From Actinophytocola sp. (lineage in GTDB: Bacteria > Actinomycetota > Actinomycetes > Mycobacteriales > Pseudonocardiaceae), in the NCBI RefSeq assembly GCF_009379765.1, contig NZ_WHTD01000006.1, positions 1-64,000 on the forward strand: 64,000 bases of DNA, read 5' to 3'. The position numbers and the translations under genes are program-made. Every line of letters starts with the position of its first letter. Positions within the stretch are counted from its first letter, which is position 1. The notes beneath the pieces are model-generated. The model was given only the letters and a program-made list of their open reading frames with translations. It had not been told where the DNA came from and did no database searches. Positions 50,918-59,429 of this stretch are shown here, in pieces.

Positions 50918-52314
50918 TCCTGGTCCGCCCACCACGTCTGGCCCGCCTTCGGGAGGGTCGAGATCGGGTCGTAGTACGGGTAGCGGCGGCTCAGCGCGTC
51001 CGGGTCGGACAGCTCGATCCCCGTCCGGTAGTTCTTCGTCCAGTAGGAGATGCCGCGCTCGCGGTCGTAGTCCGCCAGCTGGTGCACCCAGCGCTTCCCG
51101 ACGTACGGCACGTCGCAGATGATCCGGGGCGTCGCATAGCCGGGCAGGTAACCCATGATCGCGTGCTGGAGCTGCTGCGCTTCCCACACGGCGACGCGCC
51201 AGTGCTCCGCGTTCGGGATCATGTCGCACATGTAGAAGTAGTACGGCAGGATGTTCGCCTCGCCCTGCAGCGCGAAGCACAGGTCCAACAGGTCGTCCGG
51301 GGTCGCGTTCACCCCGCGCATCAGCACGCCCTGGTTGCGGACGTCCCGCACGCCGACCTCGAGCGCCGTCCGCGCCGCCTCGGCCACCAGGGGGGTCACC
51401 GACTGGGCGTGGTTCACGTGCGTGTGGATCGCGAGGTTGACCCCACGGCGGCTCGCCGTCCGGCCCACCCGCTCCAGGCCCTCGACCACCTTCGGCTGCA
51501 GCCAGTGCTGCGGCATCCCGGCCAGCGCCTTGGTGGCCAGCCGGATGTCGCGCACCGTCTCGATGTCGAGCAGGCGCATCAGGAACGACTCGAGCTGGTG
51601 CCACGGCACGTTGGCCACGTCACCACCCGACACCACGACGTCCCGCACGCCGGGGGTGCGGCGAAGGTAGTCGATCATCTGGTCCTGCCGGTCGACCGGC
51701 TTCAGCGTCAGCTTGTGCTTGTCCACCGACGGCGTCGAGTTGCCGACCAGGTCCATCCGCGTGCAGTGCCCGCAGTACTGCGGGCACGTCGAGAGCAGCT
51801 CGGCCAGCACCTTCGTCGGGTACCGGTGGGTCAACCCCTCGACGACCCACATCTCCGCCTCGTGCAACGAGTCCCGCGACGAGTGCGGGTGGTTCGGCCA
51901 CTCCGGGTCCCGGTCGCTCGCCACCGGCATCATGTAGCGCCGGACCGGGTCGGCCAGGAACGCCTTCGTGAAGGAGCCGTCCACCGACGGCGCCATCGTG
52001 TTCAGCATCTGCGGTGGCAGCAGCATCGACATCGTCGCCAGACGCTCCTGGTCCGAGACCAGGTCGTCATAGAACGACTCCTCGAGCAGGTCGCCCATCA
52101 CCATGCGCAGCTGCTTGACGTTCTTCACACAGTGCACCCGCTGCCACTGAGCGTCACGCCACTGGGCATCCGTGACCTCCCGCCAGCCGGGAAACCGGCG
52201 CCAGTCGGGCTCAACCAGCTCTCGTCTGACGTACTCGTACGGTTGCCGGGAGGTCTCGTCCAAGGCCTCGGAGACCGTCGTGGCGGCTGCAATGGGATTG
52301 CGCACTGCCGTCAT
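50914..52314 (-). CDS. kamA: Lysine 2,3-aminomutase-type radical SAM protein
   Basis: STCPQYCGHCTRMDLVGNST (CxxxCxxC), TLKPVDRQDQMIDYLRRTPGVRDVVVSGGDV; adjacent kdd/kamDE. Confidence 0.92.
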   Translation of the reverse strand: MTAVRNPIAAATTVSEALDETSRQPYEYVRRELVEPDWRRFPGWREVTDAQWRDAQWQRVHCVKNVKQLRMVMGDLLEESFYDDLVSDQERLATMSMLLPPQMLNTMAPSVDGSFTKAFLADPVRRYMMPVASDRDPEWPNHPHSSRDSLHEAEMWVVEGLTHRYPTKVLAELLSTCPQYCGHCTRMDLVGNSTPSVDKHKLTLKPVDRQDQMIDYLRRTPGVRDVVVSGGDVANVPWHQLESFLMRLLDIETVRDIRLATKALAGMPQHWLQPKVVEGLERVGRTASRRGVNLAIHTHVNHAQSVTPLVAEAARTALEVGVRDVRNQGVLMRGVNATPDDLLDLCFALQGEANILPYYFYMCDMIPNAEHWRVAVWEAQQLQHAIMGYLPGYATPRIICDVPYVGKRWVHQLADYDRERGISYWTKNYRTGIELSDPDALSRRYPYYDPISTLPKAGQTWWADQD

Positions 52315-52397
52315 CTGTTCTCCTCGCCGCTAGGTTGACGTAAAGATATGCTGCCAGAACGTAGTCTAGGCGTAAATCCTACGGAAGGAGGCCTTGC

Positions 52398-53438
52398 GTG
52401 TCGTCACCGTACGGCCTACATCGCGTCGTTGCGCCGGTCGGGGTACTGCCCCAGCAAGCGTGGCGGCTGTCGACGGAGACCCGCTCGTGGCCGGATGAAG
52501 TCCTGGTCGACGTCGAGCGGCTGAACCTGGACGCCGCCTCCTTCCGCCAGCTCAGAGAGGAGCACGGCGAGCCCGGCGCGGTCCGCAAGGCGGTGCTCCG
52601 GATCATCGAAGAGCGCGGCAAGATGCACAACCCGGTCACCGGATCGGGCGGCATGCTGCTCGGCACCGTCCGCCAGGTCGGCCCGGAGTCTCCGCACGGC
52701 CTGCGAGTGGGTGATCGAATCGCGACATTGGTGTCGCTCACTCTGACCCCGCTGCGCATCGACGACGGCCTCGCCGGCTGGTCCGGCGACAGCGAGCAGG
52801 TCCCGTGCCGCTGCACCGCCGTGCTGTTCGGCCGCTCCATCGCCGCCGTGCTGCCCGACGACCTCCCCGACGAGCTCGCCCTGGCCGTCCTCGACGTCTG
52901 CGGCGCCCCCGCGCTCACCGACCGGGTCGTCCGGGAGGCCGGCGCGGAGCCGACGGTGCTGGTCCTCGGCGGCGGCGGCAAGTCCGGCTCGCTGTCCCTG
53001 GCCGCCGCCCGCCGCGCGGGCGCCGGGCGCCTCGTCGCGCTCGTCCCCACCCAGGGCGAGGCCGACGCCGTGGAAGCCAGCGGGCTCGCCGACGACGTCG
53101 TGCTCGCCGACGCCCGCAACCCGGTGGCCGTCACGGAAGCAGTCGTCGGCGCCGTCGGCGCGCCGGTCGACGTCACCGTCGTCTGCGTCGACGTCCCCGG
53201 CTGCGAGCACGGCGCGGTCCTCGCCACCGCCGACGGCGGCACGATCGTCTTCTTCTCCATGGCCACCTCGTTCTCCGCCGCCGCGCTCGGCGCCGAGGGC
53301 CTCGCCGCCGACGTCCGCATGCTCATCGGCAACGGCTACGTCCCCGGCCACGCCACCTTCGCCCTCGACCTCCTGCGCGCCACCCCAGGGGTTCGCGACC
53401 TGTTCGAGCGGCGCGAACGGCACACTTCCCGGATATGA
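52398..53438 (+). CDS. kdd: L-erythro-3,5-diaminohexanoate dehydrogenase
   Basis: GKMHNPVTGSGGMLLGTVRQVGPES...VLVLGGGGKSGSLSLAAARRAG; next to kamDE. Confidence 0.88.
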   Translation: MSSPYGLHRVVAPVGVLPQQAWRLSTETRSWPDEVLVDVERLNLDAASFRQLREEHGEPGAVRKAVLRIIEERGKMHNPVTGSGGMLLGTVRQVGPESPHGLRVGDRIATLVSLTLTPLRIDDGLAGWSGDSEQVPCRCTAVLFGRSIAAVLPDDLPDELALAVLDVCGAPALTDRVVREAGAEPTVLVLGGGGKSGSLSLAAARRAGAGRLVALVPTQGEADAVEASGLADDVVLADARNPVAVTEAVVGAVGAPVDVTVVCVDVPGCEHGAVLATADGGTIVFFSMATSFSAAALGAEGLAADVRMLIGNGYVPGHATFALDLLRATPGVRDLFERRERHTSRI

Positions 53439-54961
53439 CGACCCTGTTCACCGGCGCCCGGATCCACGGCACGACGGCCACCGCGCTGGCGGTCGAGCAC
53501 GGCGTGATCACCTGGCTCGGCGACGCCGCGCACGCGCCGCCCGCCCCGGCGCGGTTCGAGCTGGGCGGCGCCCACGTGGCACCGGCGTTCGTCGACGCCC
53601 ACGTCCACGCCACCTCCGCGGGCCTCCTGCGCACCGGTCTGGACCTCACGAAGGCCGAGTCGCGGGAGGAGGTCCTCGACGCCGTCCGCGACCGCGCGGG
53701 CACCGACGAGGTCCTCTGGGGCCACGGCTGGGACGAGACAAACTGGCCCGGCAACCGCCCACCCACCCGCACGGAGCTCGACGCCGCCGCCGGCAGCACC
53801 CCGGTGTACCTGTCCCGCATCGACGTCCACTCCGCGCTCGCCTCCACCGCCCTGCTCGCCCGGGTGCCCGAAGCCCGCACCGCGGCGGGATGGTCGGCCG
53901 ACGGCCCGCTCACCCGCGACGCCCACCACCACGTCCGCAACGCCTTCGGCGACTCGGTCGCCCCGGACCAGCGGCGCGCCGCCCAGCTCGAGTTCCTCCA
54001 CCACGCCGCCTCCCGGGGCATCGCGTGTGTCCACGAGTGCGGCGGCCCGGACATCTCCGGCGCGCGGGACTTCCGCGACCTCCTTGCGCTGGAAGGAAAG
54101 CTCCCGCGTGTCGTCGGCTACTGGGGGGCGGCCGGCGACGCTCCCGCCGGAGCGCGCGGCAAGGCGGGCGACTTCTTCGTCGACGGCGCGTTCGGCTCCC
54201 GCACCGCCGCGCTCGCCGCGCCCTACGCCGACGCGCCGCACACCAGCGGCTCCCGCTACCTGGACGCCGGGCGGATCGCCGCGCACCTCGTCGCCTGCAC
54301 CGAGCAGGGGATGCAGGCGGGCTTCCACGTCATCGGCGACGCCGCGGCCGCCGAGGTCGTCGCCGGCTTCCAGCGGGCCGAGAAGGTGGTGGGGGAGCAC
54401 GCCCTCGGCGCGGCCCGGCACCGGCTCGAGCACCTGGAGATGGTCACCGCCGAGCAGGCCGCCGAGCTCGCCCGGCTCGGGGTCGTCGCCTCCGTGCAGC
54501 CGCTGTTCGACGCCACCTGGGGCGGCCCGGACGGCATGTACGCCCAGCGCCTCGGGGTCGAGCGGGCCAAGGGGCTCAACCCGTTCGCGCTGCTCGCGGC
54601 CGCCGGCGTGACGCTGGCGTTCGGCTCCGACGCCCCGGTCACCCCGGTCGACCCGTGGGCCACCGTGCGCGCCGCGGTGAACCACCGCACGCCCGGCTCC
54701 GGCCTGACCCGCGAGGCCGCGTTCGAGGCGCACACGGCGGGCGGCTGGGCGGCGGCCGGCGAGCGCGGCGGGGTACTCGAGGTGGGTGCCCCCGCCACCT
54801 TCGCCGTGTGGCGGGACGAGACCTGCCTGCGCACCGTCCTCGACGGCAGGATGATCTATCAGAGGAGCGAGAGCGAAGGAGCGGGCGCCGTCTGGACTGA
54901 GGAGCGCGCGCAGGCGCGAGGGACGAGCGCCGAGCACGCGACGAGGGAAGACGGCGTCTAG
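53435..54961 (+). CDS. Amidohydrolase family protein (YtcJ-like)
   Basis: AFVDAHVHATSAGL...GFHVIGDAAAAEVV...LAFGSDAPVTPVDPWATVRAAV; overlaps kdd stop. Confidence 0.87.
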   Translation: MTTLFTGARIHGTTATALAVEHGVITWLGDAAHAPPAPARFELGGAHVAPAFVDAHVHATSAGLLRTGLDLTKAESREEVLDAVRDRAGTDEVLWGHGWDETNWPGNRPPTRTELDAAAGSTPVYLSRIDVHSALASTALLARVPEARTAAGWSADGPLTRDAHHHVRNAFGDSVAPDQRRAAQLEFLHHAASRGIACVHECGGPDISGARDFRDLLALEGKLPRVVGYWGAAGDAPAGARGKAGDFFVDGAFGSRTAALAAPYADAPHTSGSRYLDAGRIAAHLVACTEQGMQAGFHVIGDAAAAEVVAGFQRAEKVVGEHALGAARHRLEHLEMVTAEQAAELARLGVVASVQPLFDATWGGPDGMYAQRLGVERAKGLNPFALLAAAGVTLAFGSDAPVTPVDPWATVRAAVNHRTPGSGLTREAAFEAHTAGGWAAAGERGGVLEVGAPATFAVWRDETCLRTVLDGRMIYQRSESEGAGAVWTEERAQARGTSAEHATREDGV

Positions 54962-54999
54962 CGGATGAGCGAAGCGACCAACGAGACAGAGGTGCCGTG

Positions 55000-56574
55000 A
55001 TGGCGTTGCTGGACCTGGATCCCGAGGTGGTCGAGACCGCGCGCAAGCTCGCCGCGCGCGCCGCCGAGCCGGTGGTCGAGATCGCCAGAGCGCACACCAC
55101 GGTCGCCGTCGAGCGGGCGACGCTCCGGCTCGCCGGCATCACCGGCGCCGACTCCACCCACCGCGCGGGCGACGTCCCGTGGGTCAACCGGGTCGTCGAC
55201 ACGGTCCGCGAGCACTGCGGCCTCGAGCACGGCGTGGTCCTGCCCGCCTTCCACGCGCTCAGGCAGCACGACCTCACCACACTCACCGAGCTGGCCGAGG
55301 CCACCGCCGCCGGCCAGATCCGGTACGCGGTGCCGACCGGGCGCGACGCCGACCGGGCGGCCCGCGCGGGCCGCACGGCTGTCGCGAAGGGACTGCGCGC
55401 GGTCGACCGCAACCGGGCCCAGCGCGACCGGCTCGTCGCCAAGCTCGGCAACCCGCCGCAGCGGCCGTGGATCTACCTGATCGTGGCCACCGGGGACATC
55501 GACGAGGACGTCGTCCAGGCCGCCAACGCCGCCCGCGCCGGCGCGGACATCATCGCGGTCATCCGCTCGACCGGACAGTCCCTTCTGGACTACGTGCCGG
55601 AAGGCGCCACCCACCACGGGTTCGCCGGCACCTACGCCACGCAGGAGAACTTCCGCATCATGCGGTCCGCCATGGACGACGTGTCCAAAGAGGTCGGTCG
55701 CTACATCCGCGTGACCAACTACGCGTCGGGGCTGTGCATGCCGGAGATCGCGGTGCTGGGCGGGTTGCAGCGGCTCGACATGATGCTGAACGACTCGATG
55801 TACGGCATCCTCTTCCGCGACATCAACCCGATCCGGACCTTTGTCGACCAGCGGTTCTCCCGCCAGGTCCACGCCCGCGCCGGGATCATCATCAACACCG
55901 GCGAGGACAACTACCTCACCACCGCCGACGCCGTCGACGCCGCCCACACGGTCACCGTGTCGCAGTTGCTCAACGAGCACTTCGCGCACGAGGCGGGTCT
56001 GCCGGACGAGTTGCTCGGCCTCGGCCACGCGTTCGAGATCAACCCGACGGTGCCCGACTCCTTCCGGCTCGAGCTCGCCCACGCGCTGCTCGCCCGCGAG
56101 CTGTTCCCCGACGCGCCGCTCAAGTGGATGCCACCGACCAAGCACATGACCGGCGACGTCTTCAACGGCTATCTCCTCGACGGCTTCTTCAACCTCGCCG
56201 GCGTCCTCACCGGACAGTCGATCCTGCTGGTGGGCATGATGACCGAGGCCGTGGTCACGCCGTTCCTGTCCGACCGGGACCTCGCGCTGTCGAACGTGCG
56301 GTACGTGCTCAACGCGGCCGCCGGGCTCCGCGAGGACTTCCGCCCGGCGCCGGACGGGTTCATCGTCAAGCGCGCGCACCAGGTGCTCGGCGAGGCGGTG
56401 GACCTGCTCGACCGGATCGGCCGCGAAGGTCTCCTCGACGCGATCGCCGACGGGACGTTCGGGCTCATGAAACGCCCGCCGGACAAGGGAAAGGGCGCCG
56501 ACGGCGTCATCGAGAAGGCGCCCGGGTACGTGAACCCGGCGGCCGACCTGCTGGACGAGGGGGCCACGAAGTGA
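55000..56574 (+). CDS. kamD: D-lysine 5,6-aminomutase subunit alpha
   Basis: ATGDIDEDVVQAANAARAGADIIAVIRSTGQSLLDYVPEGATHHGFAGTYATQENFRIMR...KWMPPTKHMTGDVFNGY. Confidence 0.95.
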   Translation: MALLDLDPEVVETARKLAARAAEPVVEIARAHTTVAVERATLRLAGITGADSTHRAGDVPWVNRVVDTVREHCGLEHGVVLPAFHALRQHDLTTLTELAEATAAGQIRYAVPTGRDADRAARAGRTAVAKGLRAVDRNRAQRDRLVAKLGNPPQRPWIYLIVATGDIDEDVVQAANAARAGADIIAVIRSTGQSLLDYVPEGATHHGFAGTYATQENFRIMRSAMDDVSKEVGRYIRVTNYASGLCMPEIAVLGGLQRLDMMLNDSMYGILFRDINPIRTFVDQRFSRQVHARAGIIINTGEDNYLTTADAVDAAHTVTVSQLLNEHFAHEAGLPDELLGLGHAFEINPTVPDSFRLELAHALLARELFPDAPLKWMPPTKHMTGDVFNGYLLDGFFNLAGVLTGQSILLVGMMTEAVVTPFLSDRDLALSNVRYVLNAAAGLREDFRPAPDGFIVKRAHQVLGEAVDLLDRIGREGLLDAIADGTFGLMKRPPDKGKGADGVIEKAPGYVNPAADLLDEGATK

Positions 56575-57329
56575 CTGCTGCCAAGGAGAAGCGACACGTC
56601 AGGCCCTACGGCGACACGACCGGTGACGGCATGGTGCAGGTGTCGTTCACGCTTCCCGTGCCGCCCGGACCGAAGGCCGAGGGCGCGGCGATGCAACTCG
56701 CCAACAAGATGGGCCTCGACCCGGCCATGGTCGTGCACTCGCACGGCATCGGCGCGGAGTTCACCTTCTTCGTCGTCTACGGCTCGGCCAAGCACATCGT
56801 CGACCTCGACGAGGTCACCGTCGTCGAGCGCGAGTACCCGCTGCTGTCACCGTCCGAGGTGAACGGTTCGGTCCGGAAGACGTTGCGCCGCAAGCTGGTC
56901 GTGGTCGGCGGCTGTATCGGGACGGACGCGCACACGGTCGGCATCGACGCCATCCTCAACATCAAGGGCTTCGCCGGCGAGAAGGGGCTCGAGTACTACC
57001 GCGAGCTGCGCGTGGTCAACCTCGGCGCCCAGGTGACGGTGCCCGAGCTGGTGAAGCGGGCCCGTGCCGAGAAGGCCGACGCCGTGCTCGTGTCCCAGGT
57101 GGTCACCCAACGCGACGCGCACATCCTCAACACGCAGGAGATGTCCGCCGCGTTCCGCGAGGCCATGGGTGATCGCTGCCCGGTGCTGATCGCCGGCGGC
57201 CCCCGGTTCGACCCGCTGATGGCCGGAGTGCTCGGCGTCGACCGGGTGTTCGGCCGGGGGACCACGCCGGGTGAGGTGGCGAGCTATCTTGTGCACGCGA
57301 TGGTGCGGAGCAGGGGAGTGGCGGCGTGA
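56571..57329 (+). CDS. kamE: D-lysine 5,6-aminomutase subunit beta, B12-binding
   Basis: VVVGGCIGTDAHTVGIDAILN (DxHxxG), GMVQVSFTLPVP; GTGA overlap with kamD. Confidence 0.95.
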   Translation: MTAAKEKRHVRPYGDTTGDGMVQVSFTLPVPPGPKAEGAAMQLANKMGLDPAMVVHSHGIGAEFTFFVVYGSAKHIVDLDEVTVVEREYPLLSPSEVNGSVRKTLRRKLVVVGGCIGTDAHTVGIDAILNIKGFAGEKGLEYYRELRVVNLGAQVTVPELVKRARAEKADAVLVSQVVTQRDAHILNTQEMSAAFREAMGDRCPVLIAGGPRFDPLMAGVLGVDRVFGRGTTPGEVASYLVHAMVRSRGVAA

Positions 57330-57736
57330 GTCTGGTCGAGGGTTTCTCGGTGACGCACCGGCGGTACGTGCCGTACGCGCATGCCCACTACGGCGGCAAC
57401 CTGGTCGACGGCGCGTACGGGTTGGCGCTGTTCGGTGACGTCGCCACGGATCTGTCCATCCACACCGACGGCGACGAGAGCCTCTTCGCCGGCTACTCCG
57501 ACGTCGAGTTCCTCGCGCCGGTGCAGGCGGGTGATGTCGTCGAGGTGACCGCGACGCTGGTCCGCATAGGGAACCGCTCCCGTGGCATCGAGTTCGAGGC
57601 CAGGGTGCTGTGCCGGGCGGCGCCGGAGCGGGGCCCGTCGGCCGCGGACGTGCTGTCGCCGCCGGTGGTCGCCACCCGCGCGAAGGGGACCGTCGTCGTC
57701 CCGGTTGCGCACGCGCCAAGCCCGGCGGGGTCCTGA
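57326..57736 (+). CDS. kal: 3-aminobutyryl-CoA ammonia-lyase (hotdog fold)
   Basis: VTHRRYVPYAHAHYGGNLVDGAYGLALFGDVATDLSIHTDGDESLFAGYSDVEFLAPVQAGDVVEV. Confidence 0.88.
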   Translation: MSLVEGFSVTHRRYVPYAHAHYGGNLVDGAYGLALFGDVATDLSIHTDGDESLFAGYSDVEFLAPVQAGDVVEVTATLVRIGNRSRGIEFEARVLCRAAPERGPSAADVLSPPVVATRAKGTVVVPVAHAPSPAGS

Positions 57737-57802
57737 TACTTCCGGGTGGACTTCGGCGCGCCGGCTGGGAAATTGCGCGGTGGGCCCGGTTAGCGTTGCC
57801 AC

Positions 57803-58720
57803 ATGGGTCGAAAGGGAGCCGCCGCGCGTTTTCGCGAGCTGGGCAGTGAGCTACGCAAGTGCCGGGAACAGGCGGGCTTGAGCGGGCAGGTGGTCGCGGA
57901 GCGGACCGGCTGGGACAAGTCGAAGATATCGAGGGTGGAGTCGGGCCACCAGCAGCTGACCGACGGGACGTGATCCACTACCTCGGCGCCTGCGGGGTAT
58001 ATCTGGGCACCGCGGGCGAGTACATGGACCTCTGCCGAGACGCCCACCGCTACCGTGACTACTGGCTGGGCCCACATGGCGAGCACCTTGAGGACTCGCT
58101 CAGCACCTTGATCTACCACGAGTCGACCGCGACCTCATCCACGAGCTATGAGCCGCAATGGGTGCCCGGCCTGCTGCAGACCGAGAGCTACGCCCGGGCG
58201 ATGATCAATCGCACGAACAGACGAAGCGCCGACAACCTGGAATTTTGCGTGCGTGCGCGGATGGAGCGGCAGCGGATCCTCTGGCGGCCGAGGCCGGCGC
58301 GGTTCGAGTTCTTCGTGCACGAGGATGGTCTGCGCCTCGACGTTGGCGGGCCTGATGTCATGCACGAGCAGATGCTGACGCTGACGATCAAGCGGCCTGC
58401 CCACTGTGGTGATCCGGATCGTGCCCTCCTCTGCAGGAGCGGCGGGAGTCTTCGGCGGACCGTTCCGGGTGCTCCGGTACGCCGAGCACCAGCCGCTGGT
58501 CTACCTGGACACCACAGTTGGCGGGCTCTTTCTGGAGGATCAGGAGTTCGTTGCGACCTACGGCGAGCTGATTCCCACCGTCGCGGACCTTGCGCTGGAT
58601 GAGGGACAATCCCGGGAGTTCATTGCCGCACTGGCAAATGAGCTCGACCGAGGGAGCGATCAGCGGCATGGCCACGACCGTGTGGAGGAAGAGCAGCTTC
58701 AGCAGCGGTGGCAACAGTGA
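57803..58720 (+). pseudogene. XRE-family regulator with DUF5753-like domain, two frameshifts
   Basis: MGRKGAAARFRELGSELRKCREQAGLSGQVVAERTGWDKSKISRVESGHQQLTD / frameshift ~57965 / VIHYLGACG...QWVPGLLQTESYARAM...HEQMLTLTI / frameshift ~58390 / VIRIVPSSAGAAGVFGGPFRVLRY. Confidence 0.8.
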
Positions 58721-58844
58721 TTGTGTCGAGGTGGCGTTCGGGCAGGTGAGCGTCGCCGTGCGGGATTCCAAGAACCCCACCGGCCCCGTCCTTTCCTTAC
58801 CCGAAGCGGACTGGCGCGCGGCCGTAACCCGACTGCCCGGCTGA
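58668..58844 (+). CDS. DUF397 domain protein
   Basis: TTVWRKSSFSSGGNSDCVEVAFGQVSVAVRDSKNPTGPVLSLPEADWRAAV. Confidence 0.93.
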   Translation: MATTVWRKSSFSSGGNSDCVEVAFGQVSVAVRDSKNPTGPVLSLPEADWRAAVTRLPG

Positions 58845-58846
58845 GC

Positions 58847-59333
58847 ATGATCACGGCGCGTCGGCTGGGGCCCGACGACTGGCAGACCTGGCGTGAGGTC
58901 CGCCTCGCGTCGCTCGCGCAGGCCCCCCGAGGCCTTCGGCTCGTTGCTCAGGCGTGAACAGCGGTTCACCGAAGCGGACTGGCGTGGGCGGCTGAGCTCG
59001 TCGGACCGCGTAACGGTGGTGGCGAGGCTCGGCGTCGAGACCGTCGGGTGCGCGGGCGGGGTCGTGCCGGACGGCGCCGACGCCGTGCTGCTGATCGCGA
59101 TGTGGATCAGCCCGGGCCATCGCGGGCGAGGCATCGGCGATGCGCTTGTCACAGAAGTCGTTGACTGGGCGCGGGAGAACGGCTGGTCACGGGTTGAACT
59201 GCGGGTCGCGGACGGGAACGAGGCGGCCCGTCGGTTGTTCGTCCGCAACGGGTTCGAGCCGACCGGACAGCGGGAGCCCCTGCCGAGCAATCCGACCGTT
59301 GACACGGAGATGTTGGTACGCAAGGTTTCCTAG
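58847..59333 (+). pseudogene. GNAT N-acetyltransferase, one frameshift in a C6 run
   Basis: MITARRLGPDDWQTWREVRLASLAQAP / frameshift at ggccccccgagg / EAFGSLLRREQRFTEADWRGRL...AMWISPGHRGRGIGDALV...VADGNEAARRLFVRNGFEPTG. Confidence 0.8.
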
Positions 59334-59358
59334 GGTCCATATATCGGGAGTAGGGTCT

Positions 59359-59374
59359 TGCTCCGAATGGAGCA
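59359..59374. promoter_or_regulatory. 16-bp palindrome upstream of the SRPBCC-AMP-ligase gene
   Basis: TGCTCC-GAAT-GGAGCA. Confidence 0.4.
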
Positions 59375-59429
59375 CACTGCTAGTAAATCTAGCTTCGGGG
59401 CGTTCGCCCGCGCGAACGGAGGACCTTCG

